From Orientallactaga sibirica (Eukaryota > Chordata > Mammalia > Rodentia > Dipodidae), in NCBI GenBank assembly GCA_036365145.1, contig JAEOAD010002231.1:5625501-5689500 (forward strand): 64,000 nt of DNA, in the 5' to 3' direction. The number at the start of each line of letters is the position of its first letter. Within the stretch, counting starts at the first letter, position 1. The notes beneath the pieces were generated by a model. The model searched no databases and had not been told where the DNA came from. It worked only from the letters and a program-made list of their open reading frames with translations. Positions 1-10,249 of the stretch are shown here, piece after piece. Both the position numbers and the translations under genes were made by a program.

Positions 1-292
1 TCCTGCTGGTGGCACTGTTCTGGTAGGTTATGAATCCTTAGAGAGTGCAGCCTAGCTGGAGGAGTGGGTCACTAAGGACAGGAATGGACAATTATTGACC
101 AGCCTTGCTTCTGCCCCAGTCTCTCTCTGCTTCCCCTGTTAATATAATTAGCTATCTCATACTCTGCTGTCACAGCTCTCATCCACAGTGAACTTATACA
201 CTCACAAACCATAAGCTGCAATAAACCTATCCTGTCTTAAGTTGCTACTTTCAGGTATTCCATCAAAGTGATATGGAAAGTAACTTATAAAG
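1..292 (+). mobile_element. LTR fragment, MaLR-like, cut by the window edge
   Basis: The 3' part of an LTR in sense orientation. It has the layout seen in mammalian MaLR LTRs: a pyrimidine-rich middle, a polyadenylation-type motif in 'gcaataaacctatcc' near 220-235, then 'taagttgct' and a run resembling the usual '..agcaa..gaaagtaact' end near 285. The 5' half lies outside the window. The family call rests on layout, so the exact subfamily is open. Confidence 0.5.
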
Positions 293-397
293 TTAAGGAG
301 AAGACAGTGTGTCAAAGGTTGGGGGAGGGACTTGTTATAACTCCAGTGTAGTCACATGAATGGTGCCCACAAAGTGCCACCTTCACAAAGACTCAAG

Positions 398-400
<3 letters not shown>

Positions 401-442
<42 letters not shown>
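401..442. repeat. (AG)n microsatellite
   Basis: An uninterrupted AG dinucleotide run of about 21 units. The flanks (293-400 and 443-610) show no recognisable SINE, so this run does not look like the usual SINE tail. The neighbouring non-repeat sequence holds no gene I can see. Confidence 0.95.
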
Positions 443-444
<2 letters not shown>

Positions 445-610
445 ATAGTGGACATGTGATCAAAATATTTTATTATTGCCAGTGGAAATAGGGGTTAGGA
501 GAAGCAAGCCTGAAGTGTGGAAAGCACTGAGGTATGCACTGGATCTCAAGAAGAAGGAATAAGGAAGGGATAGCATCAGCATGAAGCAGAAGTTCATTCA
601 AATCATATTT

Positions 611-790
611 CAAAAATATGTTATTTTATTTGAGAGAGAGAGGCAGGAAGAGAGAATGGGTGCACCAGCGCCTCCAGCAATTGCAAATGTACTCCAGACA
701 CATGGCCACCTTGGCTACTAGGGAATGGAACCTGGGTCGTTAGGTTTTGCAGATAAGTATCTCAACCACTGAGTCATCTCTCCAGCCCTC
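611..790 (-). mobile_element. SINE, DIP-type (tRNA-derived)
   Basis: Antisense copy. It reads tail first (TTTATTT, then GAGAGAG), then the body, and ends in 'atctctccagccct', the complement of the tRNA-like head. A near-perfect 9-bp target duplication flanks it (602-610 and 792-800, one mismatch), as expected for L1-mobilised insertion. Moderately diverged. Confidence 0.85.
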
Positions 791-800
791 GATCACATTT

Positions 801-1428
801 TAAAGATATATAATGTTTCACAGAACCACTATATATTTTGAGAAGTACATGTTTAATTATTTCAAAGAAAACTTCCATAATTATCATTTAAAGTAGAAAA
901 TGTATCTTGAGACTACTGTCAGGCCAAGAAAAAATAATTAAAGCAAAACAAATAGCTATATTTTCCCAGAAATCCTAGGCTATAATTATTTTTAAACTTC
1001 AACAAGTATTTTGTTCTAGCATTTAATTAGCATATTTTTTTCTGTTTCTAGTGTTCTTCTTATGAATAGCAAACATCCTCAATAATATTTTCATTAGCTT
1101 CTTGTATTGACCTTTATATATTTAGAGTTCCTAGCATGATGTGATACATAGGATTTGTTCACTTAAAAGTTCTTTACATGCATGCATACACACTACTCAG
1201 AAAATTTGTTTACAAGTTATCTTAACATTCACAGTTAGAGCATTCTATCTGATAGGATCCAATTTAAATAATTCTGGTTTCAGTACATGGTAGTGCCAAA
1301 GTGAGTCAGTCAAGTGTGAATCAGGTCAGTGTACATCTCATCACTGTGGACTAGCTGGCATTTTAGATAAGATAAACCAACTACCTATGAGTGTGAGAGT
1401 TTATCACTCTTATTCAAAACAAGTTCTG
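801..1428. other. Mostly unassigned AT-rich sequence, possible L2 trace
   Basis: No gene seen. Around 1085-1165 the order of 'ctagcatgatg', 'acatagga' and 'tgttcactta' loosely follows the 3' end of the ancient LINE L2 in sense orientation. This is weak and by eye only. The rest is AT-rich with no open frame of note. Confidence 0.3.
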
Positions 1429-1668
1429 GGGCTAGCGAGATGGCTTAATGGTTAAGGTGCTTGCCTGCAAAGCCTAAGGACCCATGTTCAACTCCTCAGA
1501 TCCCATGTAAAAAAGATGCACAGGGTGATGCATGTGCAAGGTTGCACATGCACACAATGTGCCACACACATCTGGAGTTTAATTGCAGTGGCTGGAGGCC
1601 CTGATGCACCAATTCTTTTTCTGTTTCTCTCTCTCTCATAAAAAAAGAAAAAGAAAAGAAAAAAAATC
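1429..1668 (+). mobile_element. SINE, DIP-type, long variant
   Basis: Sense copy with A-box-like 'gagatggcttaatgg', a degraded B box near 1487-1497, the 'ggaggccctg' body and a CT-rich then A-rich tail. A perfect 9-bp target duplication (caagttctg) lies at 1420-1428 and 1669-1677. Between 'gatgcaca' and 'tctggag' it carries about 35 bp more than most copies in the window, a feature shared with the copies at 40076 and 47615. Confidence 0.9.
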
Positions 1669-1810
1669 CAAGTTCTGTAATCCCTGATTTATAATATATG
1701 ACAAATTCAAAGCTTACTATCTCTTAAATATACTGTGTCCAAAGGAAAATAGTTTTTCATGCTTATCTGTAGTCATCACTAGGAATCATTACGCAACTTT
1801 TATTTTGTTT

Positions 1811-1960
1811 TTTATAAATTATTTATTAGTAAGCAGAGAAAGAGACAGACACACAGAAAAACAGAGGATGGGCACAATAGGGTCTCTCGCCACTGCAATC
1901 CCAAGCTGGTGGGCTATGCAAGCAAGCACCTTTAACCACTGAACAATCTCTCCAGCTCTC
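1811..1960 (-). mobile_element. SINE, DIP-type, diverged
   Basis: Antisense copy recognised by the order TTATTTATTA, GAGAAAGAGACAG, 'gccactgcaa', 'gcaagcacctttaacc' and terminal 'atctctccagctct'. The body is shortened around 1890-1910 and the copy is old. Confidence 0.7.
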
Positions 1961-2507
1961 AACTTTTATTTTCAATACTAATTTTTAAAACATATGCGGT
2001 CTGTAATAAATTCATATGCATATTCCCTTGAGACATAATTTATATAATATTATTCAGTGTCTAACTTTTTGAAGTCTTTGGATTGAGTTAATATTTTAAC
2101 TATGAATTTCATTTTATGACCATATTGAAATACTTTTTGAAGCAATTTTAAATTAAATATATGAGTTTCAGTAATTTAGGAATTAGTTTCTCACAAACAT
2201 GCTTGCATCCAATGCCTAAATTAATTAAAATCACCCAAACTTACCTAGAAATATATGTATCTTGGTGTTCATTATAATGGAAACAATGAAATGAACACTT
2301 GGGGTATTAATTACCCACCCCAATTTCAACATACTTCACTTTTAAGGGTCCTGACCTTTGTAGAACTGGTTTAGCTCACATAATGTATCAATCTCAAAAC
2401 TCCTCATTAATGAAGTGTTCAGATGACTGAAAATTATTTAAAGTGGAGGGTGAGCAAAAAGGTAGCTTTAAAATATGTCCACATTTGTAAAAGAATCTTT
2501 TCCTTAA
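1961..2507. other. No feature recognised
   Basis: AT-rich sequence with no SINE, no sustained open frame on either strand and no clear tandem repeat. Nothing here supports a gene. Confidence 0.5.
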
Positions 2508-2518
2508 AATAATTTTTA

Positions 2519-2703
2519 AGGGCTAGTGAGATGGTCCAGCAATTAAAGGTGCTTTCATGCAAAGCCTGTCAACCCAGGTTCAGTTCCCTAGTACCAATGT
2601 AAAGATAGATGCACACAAAGTGGAGCTTCTGTCTGGAGTTCATTTGCAGTAGGAACAGGCCCTGATGTGCCCATCCTCTGTTTTTCACACGCATCAATCA
2701 ATC
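2519..2703 (+). mobile_element. SINE, DIP-type
   Basis: Sense copy from 'ggctagtgagatggtcca' to a tail of ATCAATCA repeats. An 11-bp perfect duplication (aataattttta) flanks it at 2508-2518 and 2704-2714. It faces an antisense DIP that starts about 28 bp downstream, so the two form an inverted pair. Confidence 0.85.
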
Positions 2704-2730
2704 AATAATTTTTAGCATGTTTCAGGTGTT

Positions 2731-2771
2731 TTTTTTTAATTTGTTTGTTTATTTTTATTTATTTGAGAGCC

Positions 2772-2844
<73 letters not shown>

Positions 2845-3002
2845 ATGGGTACACCAGGGCCTCCAGCCACTGCAAACAAACTCCAGATGCATGTGTCACC
2901 TTGTACATCTGGCTTACATGGGTCCTGGGGAACTGAGCATTGAACCGGGATCCATAAGCTTCACAGGCAAGCACTTAACTGCTAGGACATCTCTCCAGCC
3001 CT
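2731..3002 (-). mobile_element. SINE, DIP-type, with expanded GA tract
   Basis: Antisense copy ending in 'catctctccagccct'. Its normal CT-rich tail region has expanded into about 60 bp of pure GA (2778-2837). The tRNA-like head and the 'gggcctccagccactgcaaa' body are well preserved. The reading frames crossing it encode only Arg-Glu or Ser-Leu runs and are not genes. Confidence 0.9.
2778..2837. repeat. (GA)n microsatellite inside a DIP SINE
   Basis: Thirty perfect dinucleotide units on a homopurine strand. It grew out of the CT-rich tail of the antisense DIP element around it. Confidence 0.95.
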
Positions 3003-3008
3003 CAGGTT

Positions 3009-3084
3009 TCTTTTTTCTTTCTTTCTTTCTTTCTTTCTTTCTTTTCTTTCTTTCTTTCTTTCTTCTTCTTCTTCTTTTTTTTTT
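3009..3084. repeat. (CTTT)n polypyrimidine tract
   Basis: A tract of TTTC/CTTT units passing into CTT and then T, made up of pyrimidines only. It lies just downstream of the head of the antisense DIP. Confidence 0.9.
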
Positions 3085-3689
3085 GCATAAAACTCAGTTT
3101 TATATGGGTGACTGTATTTACTATCTAAATAGACTCAGGCGTACTTGAGATTTAAATATAACCAATATTTAAGTACTATCAGAGTGAAACACAAGACTTA
3201 TAATTGCTTTTTTCCTTCATGTTTAAGCAATTACTTGAACCAGATTTACAAATGAGCTTACTGCTAATGATTTTAATATTATTATATTTTTGGCACCCTT
3301 TTGACAGATACAGTCCATTACCTGAAAAGGAATGTAGGGATGAACACAGACTTGATTGGTTGGTCCAAGAACCTATTGTATGTAATCTCAGATTTATTGT
3401 AATTCTTTGATTTTTCATCTCAGTGCCACATTGTTGAGAAAGCAACTTAGCAAATTCCAGAAAGCAGTGCAGGTAACCTTCATGTCAACCCCAAAGACAG
3501 AATTTGTTAGATCACATGTAACCTTGCTCCCAGTGAGTGATCCCTGTGTCTCGGTGTTAATGGAGTCTCCTCGTTTGGAATGTAAGAGTGACTCATTTCA
3601 AATGAAGTCGATCAACAATGTCATAACGTGTTGTTTGTGAGGTGAAACATGGGGACTGTGACATAGCGTTTTGATTGTCTTGTTCTGAA
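3085..3689. other. Unassigned sequence
   Basis: No repeat recognised. Two short frames (3204-3410 and 3407-3640 on +) overlap it. An acceptor-like 'acccttttgacag' ends at 3307 and a 'gcaggtaacc' donor-like string sits near 3470. Neither frame matches a protein I recognise, and a 77-codon frame can occur by chance. Treated as non-coding. Confidence 0.4.
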
Positions 3690-3975
3690 GGAACACACAT
3701 ATCATGAAATCAGCTGAGCAGCACAGAAACCCATATAGAGAGGAACTGAGGGATATCACTCAGTTTTGGAGCTGACAAGAAACTAAGTCCTGCCACCAAC
3801 CACCTGATTGTCCCTATTGAGCCTTGAGAGAAGGCCCCCAGCCCGGATGGGTAGAGTACATGGAGCTCTTGAGGCACTCTATGCAAGAGTCTCTCATACG
3901 CTGGTTCCATTCCCTGGGAATTGTGAATTGAAACTGCGGAATTTGAGGATCATTTGTTAAACAGCAAACATTATA
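3690..3975 (+). mobile_element. LTR fragment, MLT1-like (ancient MaLR)
   Basis: The order 'aggaactgag', 'cctgccaccaaccac', 'gagccttgagagaaggcccc', 'gagagtct'-type run, 'attgtgaattgaaact' and 'gatcatttgttaaacagcaa' follows the 3' half of mammal-wide MLT1 LTRs. Heavily diverged, no target duplication visible. Call made from layout. Confidence 0.5.
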
Positions 3976-5721
3976 TATTCTCATTTGTCTTAAGTGCTAA
4001 ATTTAGTTTAGTTATAATTAATTAAATTAATATTAAATATCTTTTTAATATTGTTATAACTATTAGGTTTATTCTTGACTTTCTAAAACAATGTTTATTG
4101 AATTTTCCCTCAGTGGTATTTCTGAACATGTGTCCTTCCCCACAAGCTATTTAGAGAGGTCCCTTGGTTCTCTTAATTTTCTTCTGAGTTCTGAAGGAAT
4201 AAGCTTATCTTTCATAATTATCTGTGGAGATTTTGCTCAAATAAAGCTCCTATTATGAAATTCCCCTAGCTTCTTCAATTTTATCACTCTTTTTCTTTAA
4301 CACTTTGAAAATATATTATCAATTCATCCCACTGTCTTATATTTTTGAGTTTGAGTTTTTCTGAAGCTTAACTATAAGATCGTAGAAAGTAAAAGCAGGT
4401 CTGATTTTTTTCTATTCTTTTCTTTCATTACCCCTTCTTTCTCACTCCCTCTCACTTCTCTCTTTCTCTCTCTTTATTCTCTCTTTCTCTATACCTCTAA
4501 TGCCTGCCTAGTTTAGCAATCTGTGACAGACCAGAAACATAGCAAGGGTTACTGAATGCCTAGGTACCTCATACCATTGAGCATTCCAGATTACATCATA
4601 TACTGAATTACTTTGTGTTTAGTAATATTGTAAATATTATTTACCTATTGGCTCATTTTAGTTTCATATGGCTTATGAGAATTGTATTGTTACAGTCCAA
4701 TTTTACATATGAAGAAATTGAGCCATAGAGAGGTAAAATAATCCTGAAAGTTCAGGTACTGAGAAAATTTTCTAATAACAATATAAAAATTGTATCTATA
4801 ATCCTATCATCCCATATGACTTCTATGTGTCTCTACTAGAAACTATATTTTCCTTATTTAACCCCCTACTCTTCTAGTTTATATATAATTTTATAGTGAG
4901 AAAAATAAAATAACTGGTTTCATTGCTTCCTACATTTTAAGGTGACAGTTAGCTGTTGTTTTGTATTCTGCTCCCTTATCAAAGATGTACTTTATTTTTA
5001 TGATTTCATTGACTACAAAATTTGACAGTTCAAGTTCTTTCCCAAGTTGACTCATGCTCTGTGACACTTTGTGCCTATGATTGTAAGGCCTAAAAGCAAG
5101 GCAGACCTGGGAAAATTTTAAAAACTTGTATTTATCTGAAAATGCAGATCATGACAACATAACATACAGACTCTGCTCTGAGTGCATTGAGTGTTCAAAG
5201 AAAAGTCATGTGTACTGCCTGTCACTAAAAAAATTAAGTTGTAAGGGACCCACCATCTGAAAGTTCCACTATATAATTTTTCTGTAAGTTTAACTCATTA
5301 AATTTGAAATTCATCTGATATTTTTGTTTACTTAAGAAAGTTTTTGAGTTCATTTATAGAAGCATAAATATTTTGACTTTCTACTTCATATTAAAAATAG
5401 TTCTTTAAAGTTTAAATCATTCTGCATAGTAATGCTCAGTGATGCTTCAAGATCTCTATCAGGACAAATCATACTCATGCTAGAAACATGCTCAAAATAT
5501 TCCCTTAATTTGAAATGGTATGCACTTTGATTAATTGCAGATATAAGTCCTTATTGTGTTCTTCAAAGATTACTTGATATTATTCTAGGATGAACAAAAA
5601 CTCTTCTCTCTTGGTCAAGTGAGCATATGAGAATTAAATTTTTTTAATTTCTTTTCTATCATGAAGATGCCCTAACCACAGTTTCAGAACAAAATATGCC
5701 TTGCCATCAACAGAAAACTTG
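3976..5721. other. Mostly unassigned; possible L1 and MIR relics
   Basis: No gene seen. Near 4290-4360, 'aacactttgaaaatatattatc' followed by 'atcccactgtctta' resembles an antisense ancient L1 fragment (weak). 4435-4500 is CT-rich low complexity. A MIR relic at 4690-4765 is listed separately. The remainder is AT-rich with no supported element. Confidence 0.4.
4690..4765 (+). mobile_element. SINE relic, MIR
   Basis: The order 'attttacatatgaagaaattgag', 'catagagaggtaaaataat' matches the mammal-wide MIR core ('ttacagatgaggaaactgag' ... 'agagaggttaagtaac'). Old and partial, as expected for this family. Confidence 0.6.
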
Positions 5722-5879
5722 TGCCAGGTGTGGTTGCACACTCCTTTAGTCCCAGCACTTGGGAGGCAGAGGTAGGAGGATCACCATGAGTTCGAGGGCA
5801 CCCTGAGACTACATAGTGAATTCCAGGTCAGTGAGCTAGAGTGAGACCCTACCTCAAAAACCAAAAAAAAAAAAAAAAA
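5722..5879 (+). mobile_element. SINE, B1 (7SL-derived)
   Basis: Sense copy from 'gccaggtgtggttgcaca' through 'cccagcacttgggaggcaga' and 'gagaccctacct' to an A tail of about 17. Full monomer length with moderate divergence. Confidence 0.92.
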
Positions 5880-6049
5880 TCGTGTTTGATCAGCCAAAAT
5901 ATGGTAAATTTCTATATGGAAGTGTATATTGGTAGTAAGCTCTTAGAGTAAAATTTATATTTAAAATAATGATGATTAAAACTAGATTATAACTTTGTTT
6001 ATTTTAGTCACTCCTATATAGTGTTCAGTAGTGTTTGAACACTCAAGGT

Positions 6050-6260
6050 TTATTTCTATTTATTTATTTAAGATAGAGAGAAATAGGCAGACAGAGAAAG
6101 AGAGAATGTGTCCACCAGGGCCTCTTATCGCTGCAAATGAACTCCAGATGCATTTACCACTTTGTGCATCTAGCTTTACGTGGGTACTGGGAAATTGAAC
6201 TTAGGCCATCATACTTTGGAAACAATCAATTTTAACTACTGAGCCATCTCTCCTGCTCCT
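6050..6260 (-). mobile_element. SINE, DIP-type
   Basis: Antisense copy: TTATTTATTTAAG tail, GAGA-rich stretch, 'cagggcctcttatcgctgcaaa', 'aactccagatgcat', and a head ending 'gccatctctcctgctcct'. Moderately diverged. Confidence 0.85.
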
Positions 6261-6623
6261 ACTCTGGTTTATTTTTATGAGTATATCCCACAAAATAGGT
6301 ACACTGTCTCACTGAAATGTAAACATTGTTAAATTCTATCATCTTACTATGACTCTTCAGTTCTAGCATTCTATCTTTGGAATTTTGCTATGCTAATGCT
6401 GAGGCCAGTATTGTGGATGGTTTAATACTAGGTATTTGCTATCAGTGCTAAACATTAGGTATTATCAGTATTGTGGCTCAGTACCAGGTATTCATTGTCA
6501 GTGCTTTGTGTTGTTAGAGGACAAGGGACAGAGCTATTGCTCTTAAGAAGAATCGTACTCAGTGCAGTTACTTTGGACAGTAACAGGAACATTTTTTACT
6601 CAGACCTGATCAAACCCTGTATG

Positions 6624-6627
<4 letters not shown>
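6261..6627. other. Unassigned, with an imperfect local duplication
   Basis: 6406-6449 and 6466-6505 are two imperfect copies of one segment: both begin 'cagtattgtgg' and end 'tcagtgct', with 'ta(c/ct)aggtatt' between. No gene or known repeat is recognised. Confidence 0.55.

Positions 6628-6669
<42 letters not shown>
6628..6669. repeat. (GT)n microsatellite
   Basis: About 21 GT units, placed directly upstream of an antisense ID-like element. Alternating purine-pyrimidine runs of this kind can adopt left-handed DNA. Confidence 0.95.
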
Positions 6670-6670
<1 letters not shown>

Positions 6671-6682
6671 AGGGTGTTACTA

Positions 6683-6748
6683 GTGACAGAATCCAAGATC
6701 TTGTGCATCCTAGGCAAGTACTCCACCACTGAGTTTCATCTCCAGCCT
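6683..6748 (-). mobile_element. SINE, ID-like (tRNA-Ala/BC1-related)
   Basis: Reads as the complement of an ID element: 'cttgtgcatcctaggcaagtac', 'tccaccactgagtttcatc', 'tccagcct'. The 'ctaggcaagtactccaccactgag' order is the standard antisense ID signature. Diverged and short. Confidence 0.65.
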
Positions 6749-8284
6749 GGATCATACAGTTTTTAGAAAAAATTACCAACAAGCAAGCATTCTTTGTTAA
6801 CTGACTTTTATCTGCACTTCAGTAAAGCTCTGGCTTTTCCAGAGCATGTGACTCACCTTCATTTTCACAGTGGACACAAAGGCCTTCATTTAGCTTAACT
6901 GCCTTAGAAACAATAAGTAGCACAGTATCTTTTCCCAATTTCCTGACCACAAGAGGGCTTATAATTCTAGCTACGTGTTTACACATTTATTGCAGTGCTA
7001 TTGAAAATTTAGAGCATTCCAAGTAAGCTCACCCAATATGCCACCCTTTACTTTGTTCCAATAAACATTTCACTTACAATGTGGACTCTGGGACCATTCT
7101 TGGATTATGGGGAAGGAATGGAATGGAATGTTCTCTTCAGAGACCAACCACAGCTCACATGGGACTCTATATTGAAGAATGAATTGTACCAGAAGTGTTT
7201 AGGGAATTAGAAAAGATCTTTGATGCAAACAGATAGTAAATTTCTGTTCTCTCTATATCATTCTTTTCTCACAACCTGGGTAAATATTTGATATTTAATT
7301 TTTGTCTCCTCAGAAATCTTCTTTCTCCTTCTTCTCTGGATATTATAGTAGGGACTTATTTGATTACTTTTTGTTGTTTTGATTTACATTAGGGAACTAA
7401 TTCTACATTATTCACATGCATTTCTCTGGCTTTTTCTTCCCATACACAGTAAGGCCTCACATCAAGTATGTAATCCAGGCATGACCAAAGAACTTCACTT
7501 CTAAAGATAAGCAGAAGAGTGAGCATATGAGTAAATGTGGATCACAGTTTCATGGAAGTTTTTTAAAAAAAATACTGAGAAGAGGGGTTCTTTGGAATCA
7601 TGAACTGAAAAAACTATGTAAGACTGGATGTCTTCTCAATCATGGCAAAGCCAGGCAAAAGTTAAACCCACATTTATTAATTTTTTGAATAAGTATTTTC
7701 TAACATTTCAAAAGAAAATTTCTTATAAATTGTAGTTTCACTGATAAAATTTTCAATTGCCAATGAAGACAGAATAGTATGTTTATATTTAATCATATTT
7801 GGCCATGGAGAGAATGAGATGGCATCATATCCTGAATGCTCTGTGTTTGTAAAGCCAAACTCACGAACACCCTCAACAACCACAAGACAAGAGAACAAAA
7901 GAAGATTTACTTCATACAGAAGGGGAGGGGGGAAAAACACTACAGTGAAGAATTCTTGCTTTTGGAGTTTATTACACAAATATACTCTATTTCATTAAAA
8001 TTGTGTATAGGCACTTTTGTTCATTTTTAATTTATTTTCTGAAATAATAAGCTGTCTAGTTGCCTGAGTCCCAAGGTTGGTTCCATTGCTTATTGATATT
8101 ACCACAAGTATTTTCAGTTTTTCAATCTGCCAACTTCAAAACATGTAAGATGTGTGTTCAAAGATTGGGGTGAGACTCATCAGAGGACCCAATTCTCCTT
8201 AGAAGACTGGGCAGGAATTAAGCCCTGGCAAACATTGCTAAATTTGGTTGACAATACTTGTTTTGTGTTGAGCTTTCTTTAAGC

Positions 8285-8285
<1 letters not shown>
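6749..8285. other. No feature recognised
   Basis: About 1.5 kb of AT-rich sequence. The frames at 7677-7979 (-) and 7836-8030 (+) overlap each other on opposite strands and show no recognisable domain. No SINE, LTR or LINE identified by eye. Confidence 0.5.

Positions 8286-8334
<49 letters not shown>
8286..8334. repeat. (CA)n microsatellite
   Basis: About 24 uninterrupted CA units. It produces a poly-Cys/Val string in the reverse frame, which is an artefact. Confidence 0.95.
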
Positions 8335-8335
<1 letters not shown>

Positions 8336-8746
8336 CATATCCATTCAGGCCTTATGAATGGTATCAGATAGATGCCTCCATTATGCCTGATGGCCTGTAG
8401 CACAGAACAGTTGCCCAAAGAGCCACTGCTTTCATGTAAATTCAAGTGCTTTGTATACTTTGTGAACATGCTGAGTGTATGATAGATGCAAAGACACAAC
8501 TTCTGGTCCAGAAGGTATGGCTGTAATCACAACCACAGCATGTACACCTTGACCTTACAGCTATCCTCACTAAAGATGGGACAGGAGAACCTCTTCCATG
8601 TCAGTAACACAAAAAGATGACTGACCAGTGAAATGCAGTACTTGTGATTGATCCTTATGCAAGGCCCACAATTGGCCTGTATATAAAGTCTCTCTGTTGG
8701 TGGAACTGGAGTGTTGCTGTGATTGGTGCAAATATGATAGTTTTGC

Positions 8747-8747
<1 letters not shown>
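8335..8747. other. No feature recognised
   Basis: Lies between two CA/GT microsatellites. Moderate GC, no open frame of note and no recognised repeat. Confidence 0.5.

Positions 8748-8788
<41 letters not shown>
8748..8788. repeat. (GT)n microsatellite
   Basis: About 20 GT units followed by 'tacatgtgtatgtacc'. It abuts an antisense B3-like element, a family in which a GT-rich run at this end is usual. Confidence 0.95.
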
Positions 8789-8789
<1 letters not shown>

Positions 8790-8791
<2 letters not shown>

Positions 8792-9125
8792 ATGTGTATG
8801 TACCACTGTAGTGCTCCATGCACTTGCCTGCTGCAGGGATGCTTGTCTGGGCTGGCTGTAGCAGAATGTTGGGGGTCCTGCTTCATTACTCTTCTGCCTG
8901 TACATATTTTGAACAGGAATCACTTACTGATAACAGGGGTTGCTGTTTTTCATTAGCCCAGATGATTCCCTGATCTCTGCTCCTATTTGCTAGACAGGGG
9001 TTACAGGCACATAATGACCAAGCCCAGTTGCTCTGGAGATTTGAGCTCTGATGAATTCAGGCGCCCATGGGTCCTCGTGATTGTACAGGAAGTACACTTA
9101 ACTGCTGAGCTATCTCTCCAGCCTT
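8790..9125 (-). mobile_element. SINE, old rodent B3/B4-like
   Basis: Right half reads 'gggtcctcgtgattgtacag', 'aagtacacttaactgctgag', 'ctatctctccagcct', the complement of a B2-superfamily head. Upstream, 'ggttacaggcacataatgacc' resembles the B1-related part of a composite SINE. The left boundary is uncertain. Confidence 0.55.
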
Positions 9126-10022
9126 GAAAATATAATTTATTTCATTTGCATGCTACACTCACGCCACACACCCTCTCCTACACATAACATCAGGGGTTCA
9201 ATTCACTTTCCCAGTATTGCAGGAGACCCCTTCCTGTTCTGGCCCCTGGTGTTACATTATGCCCAACAAAAGCAGCCATTGTCTCTTCTTACCTGCTTGT
9301 GAGATTTTTCATGGGTAGATCAGTCCAAGCTGGCAACATGATGGGGAGATGATGGTACTAGTATCCTACAGCCACGTGGTAGCAGCAGCAGCAGCTACTA
9401 GAAGAAGGTAGCTGAAGACGTCCAGGGAGTGACAGGGAAGACAGACATGGTAAGGAGAGCAGGCAGTAAGGAGCTATGAAAAATGCTGGAACTATAGAGA
9501 AGGTAGAACTCCAGGTCCCTGAATCTGGAAGAATTCCAAAGACCTGCCAAACCTTGAAGGTTCAGGTCCTGATGTCCAAAGCTTAAGAGATGTGACACTA
9601 CCTGGCACTAACTGCTGCTTACTGCTGCTGCTTAAATCTACTGCTCAAAGTCAAGGATTTTCCTAGCTGCCAAGTGTAAGGCCACTGACAGTAAAACCCC
9701 ACAGTAATAAGCCTCTAGCTGTGGCGGATCTAAAGATGTTGTCTTTGGCTTCTAAAAGCTGGGAATCAGAAGTTTCTAGTTCACTGTTCCTACAGCTATA
9801 AACCTCTGAGCCTGGCAGCCAAGCCCATTGGCACCATAGGGACTCCCTATTTTAAAAGATCTACCCCTCACCTGCTGGAGACTTCCATGGAAGAAGAGAA
9901 GCTCATTTGTAATGGCAGCAGCCCCAAGCACTCACAGAACTGTGTACAGCTCAAGGAGAAATGAGCATTTCTCTTTCCTTTTGATTTTGTAATTGGGAGA
10001 AAATCTTTACTGCCAGACCTTT
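9126..10022. other. Unassigned, GC-richer block
   Basis: Richer in G+C than its surroundings, with CAG/CTG-type triplets near 9381-9395 and 9610-9635. The only frame of note (9398-9598, -) has no recognisable domain. It could be an old LTR or ERV internal piece, but I cannot name it. Confidence 0.4.
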
Positions 10023-10039
10023 AAAGATTATTACTTTCA

Positions 10040-10236
10040 GGGATGGAGAGATGGCTTAGTGGTTAAGGCACTTGCCAGCAAAGGCAAAGGACCTCGGTCA
10101 GATTCCCCAGGACCCACATGAGCCGGATGCACAAGATGGTGAATGCATCTGGAGTTCATTTGTAGTGGCTGGAAGCCCTGGCACGCCCATTCTCTCTCTC
10201 TGTCTTTCCCTCTCTCAAATAAATAAATAGAAATTA
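10040..10236 (+). mobile_element. SINE, DIP-type, first of a doublet
   Basis: Sense copy from 'ggatggagagatggcttagt' to 'aaataaataaatagaaatt' plus an A-run. The 17-bp duplication at 10023-10039 and 10446-10462 (one mismatch) encloses this copy together with the next one, so the two behave as one unit. Confidence 0.9.
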
Positions 10237-10249
10237 AAAAAAAAAATTT

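Noticed and set aside
2745..2974. Frames with long Arg-Glu or Ser-Leu runs on both strands
   Set aside because: Translation of the (GA)n tract inside a DIP SINE.
8570..8923. 117-codon frame on the minus strand with a His/Thr run
   Set aside because: It reads through a GT/CA microsatellite and a B3-like SINE; no recognisable domain.
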